From positions 425,755 to 489,754 of the forward strand of contig NZ_LVEM01000002.1 in assembly GCF_001641335.1 (NCBI RefSeq): a stretch of 64,000 nt of DNA, read 5' to 3'. Position 1 is the first letter of the stretch. Every line of letters begins with the position of its first letter. The notes under the pieces are model-generated. The model did not search any database. It was not told the DNA's origin and saw only the letters and a program-made list of their open reading frames with translations. A program made the translations under genes and the position numbers. The DNA is from Bradyrhizobium stylosanthis (GTDB taxonomy: Bacteria > Pseudomonadota > Alphaproteobacteria > Rhizobiales > Xanthobacteraceae). This document shows, one piece after another, positions 17,008 through 25,841 of the stretch.

Positions 17008-20000
17008 ATGTCGAAACAGATTCCGGCGCATGGCGCGCCGCGCGTCCTTTCATCGCCGATTGATCTTGATGCGTCGAAGCGGCGCGGCTCGCTGCTCGCG
17101 AGCACGGCGTGTGCAGGCGTGTTCGTCGCAATGATCGCCGGCCATCCCGGGAGCGCGCTGGCGCAATCCTGCTCGACCAGCGGCTCCAGCCCGGTCACCG
17201 TGCTGTGCGACGCGCCCGGCAGCACGATCACGACCACGAATACGACCAACAACACCAGCCCGAACGCCGCGACCAACGACCGGGTGCAATCGTTCAATGC
17301 CGATACGATCGGCACCGTCACCGCCAACACCACCGTCAACGGGTTCGGTCTTCAGCTTGCTCCGACCGGCTCCGGCCAGACCATCACGATGACCAACAGC
17401 GGCATCGTGACGACGAACCAGGCGGCCGTCTCCGCAATCGGCCTTGTCGGCAACGGCCGGGCCGTCAGCTACTCGGGCAGCGGCAGCATCATCAACACGG
17501 CCGCCGGCACGGCCCTCAGTGCCTCCAATACAGGCAGTGGCTCCGTGCTCGTCACGAGCGACGGCAGCGTGACCACCGTCGGCGGAGGCACCGGCATTGA
17601 TGCTGCGACCAGCGGCACCGGCAGCGTGACCGTCAGCGGCAGCGGCAACGTGACGTCGGGTCTCGGCATCAGTGCAGTCGCAAGCGGTGGCGGCGACGTG
17701 ACGGTGACCGGAAGCGGCACGATCACCGCGGGCCAGGGCATTCACGCGACGGCATCCGGCGGCAACGGCAACATCGTGATCGCACGTGACGGCGTCATCT
17801 CCGCCGCCGGGATTGCCATCGTGGCGACGGCCGTCGGTGCGGGTACGTCGACCGTGACCACCTCCAGGGACGTGACGGCGAGCACGGGCGAAGGCGTGTT
17901 GGCCATCACACAAGCCGGAACCAATACGGTGACCGTCACCAGCGGCACGGTCCGCTCAAATTTTCCCGGCTCGAACGCCATCAGTGTGGGGTCGGGCAGC
18001 GGCGCCATCAACGTCACGATCGGATCGGCCGCGACCTTGCGCACATGGAACAGTGGCGGCAGTATCGGCGTCGACGCATTTTCTACGACGGGCAATGTCA
18101 CGATCGCGAACAGCGGCACGATCATCGGTAACGTGGGTGGTGTCAGCACGTTCACGGGCGGCGTCTCGACGGTCATCAATGCCGGCAGCATCACGGGCCT
18201 CACCGGCACCGCGGTGACCTTCGTTTCCGGAAGCAACAACCTTCTCGTGATGGACGGACCGAACGCAAAGCTCGTCGGCCTCGCCATCGGCCACGGCACG
18301 GACAGCTTCCGTTTCGCGGGCAGCGGGAGCAACAGTTTCGACGTCAGCCAGATATCGACCGGTTGGGCGCTGCTCGACAAGACGGGGTCGTCCAACTGGA
18401 CGCTCACGGGTACCGCGACCTATACCGGTCCGGTGACGGTCAACGGCGGCACCTTGTCGGTGAACGGCGATCTCTCCTCGGCCAGCAGCATCGCCGTGAA
18501 TGCCGGCGGCACGCTCGGCGGCAGCGGCACTCTCGGTGCCGTCGCCATCAATGGCGGCTCGCTGGCGCCCGGCAATTCGATTGGCACGCTGACAACCGCG
18601 AGCCTGACCATGACGGCGGCCTCGACCTATCTGGTGCAGGTCTCCGGCGCGACCTCCGACAAGACGATCGTCACGGGCATCGCCAGCATCAATGGCAAGG
18701 TGGTGGTGGATCCGCTGACGCGGGTGTCGGCGACGACGACCTATACCATCATGACCGCGGGCACGGTGAGCGGCAGCTTCTCCGGCGCTGAATTCCTCAC
18801 CGCGAACAGCTTCGCCCGTAACGCGCGGCTGAGCTATGTCGGCAGTGATGTGCTGCTGACGCTCGATGCCGGCACGCTCTCGTCCTCGCTGCCGGGCAAT
18901 GCCAGCATCAATCAGCGGAACGTTGCGGCCGGAATCGACAATGCGCTGATCGGCGGCGCTGCGATATCGGCCAGCTTCAATGCGCTGTTCGCGCTCTCGG
19001 GCACCCCTCTGCTCAACGCGCTGACGCAGGCCTCGGGCGAGACGGCCACCGGCACGCAGCAAACCACGTTCAACGCGATGAACATGTTCATGGGCGTGCT
19101 GACCGATCCGTTCGTCGCCGGTCGCGGCGATCCGCGTTCGCCCGGCGGTGCTGCGGGTTATGCGGCCGAGGACAGCGACGCGCTCGCTTATGCTGCCGGC
19201 CGCAAGCGCAGCGGCGCCGAGCGTGACGCCTACGCCGCGATCTATCGTAAAGCTCCGGTGCAGGCCTTCGAGTCGCGCTGGAGTGTGTGGGCTGCCGGCT
19301 TCGGCGGCTCGCAAACCACCGACGGCAACGCAACGACCGGCGCCAACGCCGCCACCAGCCGCATCGCCGGCGCGACCGCGGGCGCCGACTACTGGTTCTC
19401 GCCCGATACGGTCGCAGGCTTCGCGCTCGCCGGCGGTGGCACCAGCTTCTCCGTGGCCAATGGCGGCACCGGCCGTTCCGACCTGTTCCAGGCCGGCGCC
19501 TTCGTGCGCCACCATGCAGGTGCGGCCTATGTCACGGGCGCGCTGGCCTATGGCTGGCAGGACATCGTCACCGATCGCAATGTCACGATCGCAGGCCTCG
19601 ATCATCTCCAGGCACGCTTCAACGCGAATGCGTATTCCGGCCGGCTGGAAGGTGGCTATCGCTTCGTCGCTCCCGTGATCGGCGGCGTCGGCGTCACGCC
19701 CTATGCGGCCGCGCAGTTCACCACGTTCGATCTGCCGGCCTATACGGAGCAGGCGATCACCGGCAACAACACGTTTGCCCTGACTTACGGCGCCAGGAGC
19801 GTCACCGACACCCGCAGCGAGTTCGGCCTTCGCACCGACAAATCCTTCGCCATGACCGACGGCATCGCGACATTGCGCGGCCGTCTCGCCTGGGCCCATG
19901 ACTTCAATCCTGACCGCGCCATCGGCGCGACCTTCCAGGCGCTCCCCGGTTCGAGCTTCGTCGTCAACGGCGCCGCGCAAGCCGCCGACTCCGCGCTCGT

Positions 20001-20121
20001 CACCGCGTCCGTCGACAAGAAATGGCTGAACGGCTGGGCCGCTGCTGCGACGTTCGAAGGCGAATTCTCGAACGTTACGCGCAGCTACGCCGGCAAGGGC
20101 GTGGCGCGCTACGCGTGGTGA
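17008..20121 (+). CDS. Autotransporter with beta-helix passenger (AIDA-type)
   Basis: 1037 residues with a long signal region (residues ~28-53; LLASTACAGVFVAMIAG ... ALAQ). The passenger is rich in Ser/Thr/Gly/Asn repeats such as SGSGNVTSG and SGTIIGN, typical of a right-handed beta-helix. A passenger-associated transport motif lies near residues 470-530 (YTGPVTVNGGTLSVNG, GTLGGSGTLGAVAINGGSL, LAPGNSIGTL). The last ~280 residues form the autotransporter barrel (WSVWAAGFGGSQTTDGN ... VTPYAAAQFTTFD) and end in Trp. Type Va secretion through the outer membrane is expected. No serine-protease motif is visible, so it is more likely an adhesin or surface structure than an enzyme. Confidence 0.88.
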   Translation: MSKQIPAHGAPRVLSSPIDLDASKRRGSLLASTACAGVFVAMIAGHPGSALAQSCSTSGSSPVTVLCDAPGSTITTTNTTNNTSPNAATNDRVQSFNADTIGTVTANTTVNGFGLQLAPTGSGQTITMTNSGIVTTNQAAVSAIGLVGNGRAVSYSGSGSIINTAAGTALSASNTGSGSVLVTSDGSVTTVGGGTGIDAATSGTGSVTVSGSGNVTSGLGISAVASGGGDVTVTGSGTITAGQGIHATASGGNGNIVIARDGVISAAGIAIVATAVGAGTSTVTTSRDVTASTGEGVLAITQAGTNTVTVTSGTVRSNFPGSNAISVGSGSGAINVTIGSAATLRTWNSGGSIGVDAFSTTGNVTIANSGTIIGNVGGVSTFTGGVSTVINAGSITGLTGTAVTFVSGSNNLLVMDGPNAKLVGLAIGHGTDSFRFAGSGSNSFDVSQISTGWALLDKTGSSNWTLTGTATYTGPVTVNGGTLSVNGDLSSASSIAVNAGGTLGGSGTLGAVAINGGSLAPGNSIGTLTTASLTMTAASTYLVQVSGATSDKTIVTGIASINGKVVVDPLTRVSATTTYTIMTAGTVSGSFSGAEFLTANSFARNARLSYVGSDVLLTLDAGTLSSSLPGNASINQRNVAAGIDNALIGGAAISASFNALFALSGTPLLNALTQASGETATGTQQTTFNAMNMFMGVLTDPFVAGRGDPRSPGGAAGYAAEDSDALAYAAGRKRSGAERDAYAAIYRKAPVQAFESRWSVWAAGFGGSQTTDGNATTGANAATSRIAGATAGADYWFSPDTVAGFALAGGGTSFSVANGGTGRSDLFQAGAFVRHHAGAAYVTGALAYGWQDIVTDRNVTIAGLDHLQARFNANAYSGRLEGGYRFVAPVIGGVGVTPYAAAQFTTFDLPAYTEQAITGNNTFALTYGARSVTDTRSEFGLRTDKSFAMTDGIATLRGRLAWAHDFNPDRAIGATFQALPGSSFVVNGAAQAADSALVTASVDKKWLNGWAAAATFEGEFSNVTRSYAGKGVARYAW

Positions 20122-20207
20122 GACTGCTGCGCCGCCTCCAGGCCACGAGAGCCGAGGACGCGATAGCCTCACACTTCGTCATTGCGAGGAGAGTGCGGTG
20201 CGTGCCG

Positions 20208-20249
20208 CAAAATAAAAACGGGCACGCCTTCGCCTGAAGGCATGCCCGT
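20208..20249 (-). terminator. Intrinsic terminator after the hsp20-DUF1150 genes
   Basis: A 14-bp stem with one wobble pair (arms at 20218-20231 and 20236-20249) and loop GCCT is followed on the minus strand by TTTTTATTTT. It ends the minus-strand transcript about 30 bp after the DUF1150 stop and may also stop readthrough from the autotransporter. Confidence 0.8.
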
Positions 20250-20279
20250 CAAAACTCTAATCGTGCGACGCGCGTGCGC

Positions 20280-20552
20280 TCAGTGCACGCTCACCGCCTG
20301 CAGCTCGTTGCTCCAGGCATTCGCAACCGCGGCTTCGCGGCTGTCGGTCAGCATGATCGGCGTGCCGTCGGCGGCGTGGAGCGCAAAAAGCTTGAGACCC
20401 GGCGCAATCTTGGGCGCCTCGGGAAACAGGTCCGGCACATCCTCGGAGCGGATCTGCTTCACATAGGCGATATGGCCTTCGCCCAAGGTTGCCAGCGTCT
20501 CCGGAGAGACGTTCTTGGCTTCGAATTCGAACGCAACGTGACCTTCACTCAT
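20280..20552 (-). CDS. DUF1150 family protein
   Basis: 90 residues (SEGHVAFEFEAKNVSPETLA ... FALHAADGTPIMLTDSREAA), a small family restricted to alphaproteobacteria and almost always next to an hsp20 gene, as here (50 bp downstream of it). Function unknown. Shared transcription with the small heat shock gene implies a role in heat or protein-folding stress, possibly as a partner of Hsp20. The terminator listed after it closes the two-gene unit. Confidence 0.85.
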   Translation of the reverse strand: MSEGHVAFEFEAKNVSPETLATLGEGHIAYVKQIRSEDVPDLFPEAPKIAPGLKLFALHAADGTPIMLTDSREAAVANAWSNELQAVSVH

Positions 20553-20602
20553 GGTCTCGACTCCTCTAACGAACTAAGCGGTCGAGTCCGCTACTCGTTC
20601 CA

Positions 20603-21028
20603 TTATTCGTGCTCATTGATAGCGATTGTCTTAACGATCCTCTCCGGTTCAGGCCGGGCCAGGTCGATCGACAACAACCCGTTCTTCAGATCCGCACCCA
20701 GCACCAGCATCCCCTCCGCCAGCACGAAGGTCCGCTGGAAGTGGCGCGCGGCGATGCCGCGATGGATGTATTGCCGGGCCTTGTCGTCCTGCTGCCGCCC
20801 GCGGATCACGAGCTGGTTTTCCTCAATGGTTACATCGAGTTGGTCGCGGGTGAAGCCGGCGACCGCCAGCGTGATGCGCAAACGCTCGGGCTGGTTGTCC
20901 GCGCCGTTGCACCGCTCGATATTGTAGGGAGGGTAGCCGTCGGCGCCTTTGACGACGCGGTCGAGCACGCGCTCGATCTCGTCGAAGCCCAGAAGGAACG
21001 GACTGGAAAGCGTGGGAACACGAGACAT
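20603..21028 (-). CDS. Small heat shock protein Hsp20 (IbpA-like)
   Basis: 141 residues with a short N-terminal arm (LSSPFLLGFDEIERVLDRV), an alpha-crystallin domain (YPPYNIERCNGADNQPERLRI ... QLVIRGRQ) and the end motif LLSIDLARPEPER in place of the usual GVLxI strand. Such class A rhizobial small heat shock proteins hold unfolding proteins for later refolding by DnaK/ClpB. The leader folds into a ROSE-like hairpin that hides the ribosome site, so translation is probably controlled by temperature. Cotranscribed with the DUF1150 gene. Confidence 0.93.
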   Translation of the reverse strand: MSRVPTLSSPFLLGFDEIERVLDRVVKGADGYPPYNIERCNGADNQPERLRITLAVAGFTRDQLDVTIEENQLVIRGRQQDDKARQYIHRGIAARHFQRTFVLAEGMLVLGADLKNGLLSIDLARPEPERIVKTIAINEHE

Positions 21029-21120
21029 AGTTTACAAAGTCCTCTCGAAGCGACTTTGGTGTTTCGGGGCCCGATGAAGGCACCCCTTGGTCAGCAATAT
21101 GGGCATATCCCTGTGGTGGT
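21029..21120 (-). promoter_or_regulatory. ROSE-like RNA thermometer in the hsp20 leader
   Basis: On the minus strand, the last hairpin before the start (21036-21057) pairs AAAGUC with GACUUU. Its inner part sets UCGCU against AGAGGA, with a CU/AG closing pair and a UCG loop. AGAGGA is the ribosome binding site, 11 bases before AUG. This matches the conserved U(U/C)GCU anti-Shine-Dalgarno arrangement of ROSE elements, first described in Bradyrhizobium hsp genes. Further stems probably form upstream (GGGG near 21086 with CCCC near 21066). Heating should melt the weak inner part and free the ribosome site. Confidence 0.7.
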
Positions 21121-21324
21121 TCAAGGACGTAGCCGGGGGCTGTGGATGGCCGCTCCTGCCGCCCACCCCCTCTGCCATCGCACAAAATGCTTACAATTCG
21201 TGGTGGGCCCGCAAGGGTGGGCATGACGAATCGGTGAGCCGATTTATCCCAATGAAAACAGCGCCCCTTCTACTGTGCATGGGGTTGTTTTCGAACTTTT
21301 GGGCGAGGGGCCCTTCGGAACCGG

Positions 21325-22410
21325 TCAGGCCTCGATCCGCGTCCGCCCGTCGCCGCTGAACAAATGCAGCTTCTGGCGAACCGCGGCGACCCGGATCTTC
21401 GCGCCGATGGCGGGCGCCTCGGTTCCGGGGATGCGGACGATGATCTCGCCGGGCGGCAGCTCGCCCGGGGTGGCGGCGACGCGCTGGTCCTCATGCTGGC
21501 GCGAGCCGTAGACGAAGGTTTCGGCGCCGACGCGCTCGATGGCCTCGACGGTCAGCGGCAGGGCGACGCCGCCGGCGGGCGTCTGGTCGGTGATGGCGAA
21601 GTCTTCCGGGCGGATGCCGACGATGCCGGCATCGGTCGCGCTGCCGCCGAGCTGCGACTTGATCTCGTCGGGGCGCGTCGACATCAAATTCATCGGCGGC
21701 GCGCCGATGAAGGAGGCGACGAAGGTGGTCGCCGGCTTCTCGTAGATCGCGAGGGGATTGCCGACCTGCTCGACCTGGCCGCCGTTCATGACGACGAGAA
21801 TGTCGGCGAGCGTCATCGCCTCGAGCTGGTCGTGCGTGACGTAGATCGAGGTGACGTTGAGCCGGCGCTGCAGCTTGCGGATCTCGACGCGCATCGAGAT
21901 GCGCAGCTTGGCGTCGAGGTTCGACAGCGGCTCGTCGAACAGGAACACCTTCGGCTGGCGCACGATGGCGCGGCCCATGGCGACGCGCTGGCGCTGGCCG
22001 CCGGAGAGCTGGCGCGGCTTGCGCTCCAGCATCGCGGAGAGCTCGAGCACGCGCGCGGCTTCCTCGACGCGGGTCTTGATCTCGGCTTCGGCCATGCCGC
22101 GGTTGCGCAGGCCGTAGGCCATGTTGTTGTAGACGCTCATATGCGGATAGAGCGCGTAGTTCTGGAACACCATCGCGATGTCGCGATCGGCGGGCTCGAT
22201 CTGGTTGACGACGCGCCCGCCGATGTCGATCTCGCCACCGGTGACGGTCTCGAGGCCTGCGACCATGCGCAGCAGCGTGGACTTGCCGCAGCCGGAGGGG
22301 CCGACCAGCACGCAGAACTGCCCGTCCGCGACATCGACGTTGACGCCTTTGATGGCCTCGAAGCCGCCGGTGTAGGTCTTGCGGACGTTGCGCAGGGTGA
22401 CGTTGGCCAT
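21325..22410 (-). CDS. ugpC: sn-Glycerol-3-phosphate ABC transporter, ATPase subunit
   Basis: 361 residues of the MalK/UgpC class. Walker [15 protein letters not shown], signature [15 protein letters not shown], Walker [14 protein letters not shown] and switch His ([10 protein letters not shown]) are present. The C-terminal ~120 residues are the regulatory OB-fold (TOBE) domain ([10 protein letters not shown] ... [11 protein letters not shown]). It is the last gene of ugpBAEC, 13 bp after ugpE. With UgpB, UgpA and UgpE it imports glycerol-3-phosphate or glycerophosphodiesters as phosphorus source; a close sugar-uptake paralogue cannot be excluded from the ATPase alone. Confidence 0.9.
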   Translation of the reverse strand: MANVTLRNVRKTYTGGFEAIKGVNVDVADGQFCVLVGPSGCGKSTLLRMVAGLETVTGGEIDIGGRVVNQIEPADRDIAMVFQNYALYPHMSVYNNMAYGLRNRGMAEAEIKTRVEEAARVLELSAMLERKPRQLSGGQRQRVAMGRAIVRQPKVFLFDEPLSNLDAKLRISMRVEIRKLQRRLNVTSIYVTHDQLEAMTLADILVVMNGGQVEQVGNPLAIYEKPATTFVASFIGAPPMNLMSTRPDEIKSQLGGSATDAGIVGIRPEDFAITDQTPAGGVALPLTVEAIERVGAETFVYGSRQHEDQRVAATPGELPPGEIIVRIPGTEAPAIGAKIRVAAVRQKLHLFSGDGRTRIEA

Positions 22411-22423
22411 GAAAACTCGCTTG

Positions 22424-23272
22424 TTACTTTTCCGTCTCGACCAGGCCGCGCACGAACAATTTCTGCATGGCGACGACGACGAACACCGGCGGCAGCATGG
22501 CCAGCACGGCGGTCGCCATCACGATCGGCCATTCGGTCAGCGCGTCGGTGGTGGTGATCATCTTGCGGATGCCGACCTGGATGGTCTGCATGTCATCGCG
22601 GGTGGTGATGAGCAGCGGCCAGAGATATTGATTCCAGCCGAGGATGAACAGGATCACGAACAGCGCGGCCATGTTGGTGCGCGACAGCGGCAGCAGCGTA
22701 TCCCAGAAGAAGCGCAAGGGGCCGGCGCCGTCGATGCGTGAGGCCTCCAGCAATTCATCTGGCACCGTCATGAAGAACTGGCGGAACAGCAGCGTCGCGG
22801 TGGCGGAAGCGATCAGCGGCAGCGCGAGGCCCGCATAGCTGTCGAGCATGTGCAGGTCGGCGACGATCTTGTAGGTCGGGTAGATGCGCACCTCGACCGG
22901 CAGCATCAGCGTGATGAAGATGATCCAGAAGATCGACATCCGGAACGGAAAGCGGAAATACACGATCGCATAGGCCGAGATGATCGAGATCGCGATCTTG
23001 CCGATCGCGATCGCCAGCGCCATCACCAGCGAATTGAGCATCATGTTGCCGACGGGCTCGCGGGTCGAGCCGCTCGTGCCGACGAAGATGGTCTGGTAGT
23101 AGACCTCGAAGAAATGGCCGCCCGGCAGCAGCGACATCTGCCCGTTGGCGATCAGCGCGTTGTCCTGGGTCGAGGCCACGATCGCGATATAGACCGGGAA
23201 CGCGACGATCGCGATCCCGATCCAGAGGATGAAATGGGCGACGTAGCGCCGGATGCCCTCGTCCTCGACCAT
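22424..23272 (-). CDS. ugpE: sn-Glycerol-3-phosphate ABC transporter, permease UgpE
   Basis: 282 residues beginning [10 protein letters not shown]; a longer frame upstream is only the shadow of ugpA. Six hydrophobic segments are visible and the EAA loop that contacts the ATPase reads [24 protein letters not shown]. The start codon shares one base with the ugpA stop (TGATG), indicating translational coupling. It pairs with UgpA to form the transmembrane channel. Confidence 0.9.
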   Translation of the reverse strand: MVEDEGIRRYVAHFILWIGIAIVAFPVYIAIVASTQDNALIANGQMSLLPGGHFFEVYYQTIFVGTSGSTREPVGNMMLNSLVMALAIAIGKIAISIISAYAIVYFRFPFRMSIFWIIFITLMLPVEVRIYPTYKIVADLHMLDSYAGLALPLIASATATLLFRQFFMTVPDELLEASRIDGAGPLRFFWDTLLPLSRTNMAALFVILFILGWNQYLWPLLITTRDDMQTIQVGIRKMITTTDALTEWPIVMATAVLAMLPPVFVVVAMQKLFVRGLVETEK

Positions 23273-24153
23273 CAGTAGGTCACCTTGCGTTCGACGAAGC
23301 GGAACTGGATTCCGGTGAGCACGATGACCATGATCATCAGGATCACCGACTGCGCCGCCGAGCTGCCGAGATTGCCGCCGAGCAGGCCGTCGGAATAGAC
23401 CTTGTAGACCAGCGTGACGGTCGACGTGCCGGGACCGCCGCGGGTCATGGTGTCGATGATGCCGAACGTGTCGAAGAAGGCGTAGACGATGTTGACGACC
23501 AGCAGGAAGAAGATGGTCGGCGACAGCAGCGGGAAGGTCACGGTCCAGAACCGCCGCATCGGGCGCGCGCCGTCGATCGCGGCGGCCTCGAATACGCTCC
23601 TCGGGATCGCCTGCAGGCCGGCGAGGAAGAACAGGAAATTGTAGGAGATCTGCTTCCACGCGGCGGCGAGGATGATCAGCGCCGCGGCCTGGTTGCCGTC
23701 GAGCAGCGGATTCCAGTCGACGCCGGCGGCGCGCAAGTAACGCGAGACCACGCCGAGCGAGGGATGCAGCATGAAGATCCAGAGCACGCCGACCACGGGC
23801 GGCGCCACCGCATAGGGCCAGATCAGCAGCGTGCGGTAGAGCATCGAGCCGCGCAGCGGCTTGTCGGCCATCACCGCGAGCAGCAGCGCAAAGGACAGCG
23901 ACGAGATCGCGATGGCGAACGAGAAGAAGAAGGTGCGGACGATCGCCTCGAAATAGGCGGGATCCCTGAACAGCTCGATGTAATTGTCGAACCAGACGAA
24001 GGTCGTCGACAGGCCGAAGGCGTCCTGCAGCAGGAAGGACTGGATCACCGCCTGCAGGGCCGGCCAATAGAAGAAAATCAGGACGATCGCGAGTTGCGGC
24101 GCAACCAGCGCGTAGGGCAACAGCTTCGATTGGAAAATGGCTTGCTTTTGCAT
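23272..24153 (-). CDS. ugpA: sn-Glycerol-3-phosphate ABC transporter, permease UgpA
   Basis: 293 residues, six transmembrane segments of the MalF/UgpA type. The ATPase-contacting loop reads [24 protein letters not shown]. The N-terminus ([20 protein letters not shown]) is typical of UgpA. It follows ugpB by 48 bp and is coupled to ugpE. It imports the substrate delivered by the binding protein UgpB. Confidence 0.92.
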   Translation of the reverse strand: MQKQAIFQSKLLPYALVAPQLAIVLIFFYWPALQAVIQSFLLQDAFGLSTTFVWFDNYIELFRDPAYFEAIVRTFFFSFAIAISSLSFALLLAVMADKPLRGSMLYRTLLIWPYAVAPPVVGVLWIFMLHPSLGVVSRYLRAAGVDWNPLLDGNQAAALIILAAAWKQISYNFLFFLAGLQAIPRSVFEAAAIDGARPMRRFWTVTFPLLSPTIFFLLVVNIVYAFFDTFGIIDTMTRGGPGTSTVTLVYKVYSDGLLGGNLGSSAAQSVILMIMVIVLTGIQFRFVERKVTY

Positions 24154-24201
24154 GATGCCCCGAGAGCGGCAGGCCGGGTGGCCGGCCTGCCGCCAGTCGC
24201 C

Positions 24202-25521
24202 TTACTTCACGGCGGTCTTTTCGAACTGCCGCAGCATGGTGTTGCCGCGCTCGACGGCGGCGTCGAGGGCCTGCTTGGCGGTCTTCTTGCCGGCCAGAGC
24301 CTGCTCGATCTCCTCCGACCAGACGTCACGCAGCTGAACCATGTTGCCGAGGCGCAGGCCGCGCGAATTGTCGGTCGGCTCCTTGTTGGTCAGCTCGATC
24401 AGCGGGGTCTCGAGATAGGGCTGATCCTTGTAGAAGCCTTCTTCCTTCGCCTTGGCGTAGGCCGCCTTGGTGATCGGCAGATAGCCCGAGGCCTTGTGGA
24501 TGTAGACTTGGCGATCGGTGTCCGAGAGGAAGGTCAGGAACTTCGCGACGCCCTTGTATTCGTCGGCCGACTTGCCGCCCATCACCCAGAGCGAAGCACC
24601 GCCGATGATCGAGTTCTGCGGTGCGCCCTTGACGTCCGGATAATACGGCATCGGCACCGCGGTGAAGTTGAACTTGGCCTGCGCCTTGACGTTGCCGAAG
24701 AACGCCGACGAGGTCAGGTAGATCGGGCATTCGCCCGAGGTGAAGCGGCCTTCGCCGGTGTTGGTGCGGCCGGCATAGTCGTAGACCTTGGTCTTCTGCA
24801 GCTCGACCAGGTTTTCGAGATGCTTGACCTGGAGCGGTCCGTTGAACTCGAGCACGGTGTCGAAGCCGTCGAGGCCGTTCGCCTTGCTGGAGAGCGGCAC
24901 GTTGTGCCAGGCCGAGAGCTGCTCGAGATTGACCCAGGTGACCCAGGAGCCGGAGAAGCCGCAGGTGTCGTGACCGGCCGCCTTCAGCTTCTTGCCGGCC
25001 TCGAACACCTCAGGCCAGGTCTTGGGGATCTCGACATTGGCTTTCTTCAGCTCGTCGAGATTGACCCACATTACGGTCGACGACGAGTTGAAGGGGAAGG
25101 ACAGCATCTCGCCCTTCGAGGTCGAGTAATAGCCGGTGATCGCGGACAGATAGTTCTTCGGATCGAACTTCTCGCCGGCTTCCGCCATCAGCTTGTAGAC
25201 CGGCTTCACGGCGCCGGTCGCGGCCATCATGGTCGCGGTGCCGACTTCGAACACCTGCATGATGTGCGGGGCGTTGCCGGCGCGGAACGCGGCGATGCCG
25301 GCGTTCATCGTATCGGGGTAGTTGCCCTTGTAGGTGGGGATCACCTTGTAGTCGGTCTGCGACGCGTTGAAGTCGTTGGCGAGCTTGACGATGACGTCGT
25401 TGTTGGCGCCGGTCATCGCGTGCCACCACTGGATTTCGGTGACGGCCAGGGCCGGCGAGGCGCCGAGTCCAACCGTGAGTGCAACAGCAGCAGCCGCGCC
25501 AAAATGTCGAAGAGTCATCAA
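24202..25521 (-). CDS. ugpB: sn-Glycerol-3-phosphate-binding periplasmic protein
   Basis: 439 residues with a signal peptide (LRHFGAAAAVALTVGLGAS, cleavage near ALA). The mature part is a type 1 extracellular solute-binding protein: EIQWWHAMTGANNDVI at the mature N-terminus, GNAPHIMQVFEVGTATMM, and INP-type motifs later. The opening WWHAMxG and the gene order ugpBAEC favour glycerol-3-phosphate over sugars. The ribosome site GGGAGG precedes the ATG. A Pho box about 50-70 bp upstream suggests PhoB induction when phosphate is low. Confidence 0.92.
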   Translation of the reverse strand: MMTLRHFGAAAAVALTVGLGASPALAVTEIQWWHAMTGANNDVIVKLANDFNASQTDYKVIPTYKGNYPDTMNAGIAAFRAGNAPHIMQVFEVGTATMMAATGAVKPVYKLMAEAGEKFDPKNYLSAITGYYSTSKGEMLSFPFNSSSTVMWVNLDELKKANVEIPKTWPEVFEAGKKLKAAGHDTCGFSGSWVTWVNLEQLSAWHNVPLSSKANGLDGFDTVLEFNGPLQVKHLENLVELQKTKVYDYAGRTNTGEGRFTSGECPIYLTSSAFFGNVKAQAKFNFTAVPMPYYPDVKGAPQNSIIGGASLWVMGGKSADEYKGVAKFLTFLSDTDRQVYIHKASGYLPITKAAYAKAKEEGFYKDQPYLETPLIELTNKEPTDNSRGLRLGNMVQLRDVWSEEIEQALAGKKTAKQALDAAVERGNTMLRQFEKTAVK

Positions 25522-25572
25522 GAAAACCTCCCTTGCCCGTCAATCGAGAAGCGCTTGCGCTAGCAGCGCCAT

Positions 25573-25590
25573 ATGACGTTCACATGACTG
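25573..25590 (-). promoter_or_regulatory. Pho box upstream of ugpB
   Basis: On the minus strand CAGTCATGTGAACGTCAT contains two 7-bp direct repeats (CAGTCAT and ACGTCAT) separated by 4 bp. This is the exact layout of the PhoB consensus CTGTCAT-N4-CTGTCAT, with one mismatch in the first repeat and two in the second. It lies 52 bp before the ugpB start, a usual activation distance. Confidence 0.6.
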
Positions 25591-25781
25591 TGTAAGCGGC
25601 CGAAACGAAAGCGGCAAGCGCTGGAAAAGGGAAGCCGTCAAATAGGCGAATGCGCCGCGGACGGCGGCAGCCGTTCGCGGTGCACGCGCGTGGGTCGCGC
25701 CGCACTGCGGCATTGGTTGATGGGGGTGGCGATCGGCCGTGGGCGTTGGGTAGAGCCGGCGCAACTCCGGTCTCCCCTTAA

Positions 25782-25803
25782 CCTCTCCCGCAAGCGGGAG
25801 AGG
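25782..25803. repeat. Short perfect inverted repeat between ugpB and the CoA-transferase gene
   Basis: Arms CCTCTCCCGC and GCGGGAGAGG flank AA (10-bp stem, 2-base core). This is a common interspersed hairpin in Bradyrhizobium-like genomes. It lies between the 3' end of the CoA-transferase gene and the upstream region of ugpB, where it could also end the CoA-transferase transcript although no clear T-run follows. Apart from this and the Pho box, the 320-bp gap holds no supported feature. Confidence 0.6.
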
Positions 25804-25841
25804 GAGCGCGCCTGCGTTGCGGCTCGGCGGTTTCTAGTCGA

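Noticed and set aside
17956..20172. 738-residue minus-strand frame opposite the second autotransporter
   Set aside because: Its composition (Arg/Gly/Ala/Asp-rich, no motifs) is typical of antisense frames in GC-rich genes, while the plus-strand protein has clear domains.
23273..24067. Long frame in front of ugpE
   Set aside because: It is an alternative-frame reading of ugpA with Arg/Ala-rich composition; ugpE begins at 23272.
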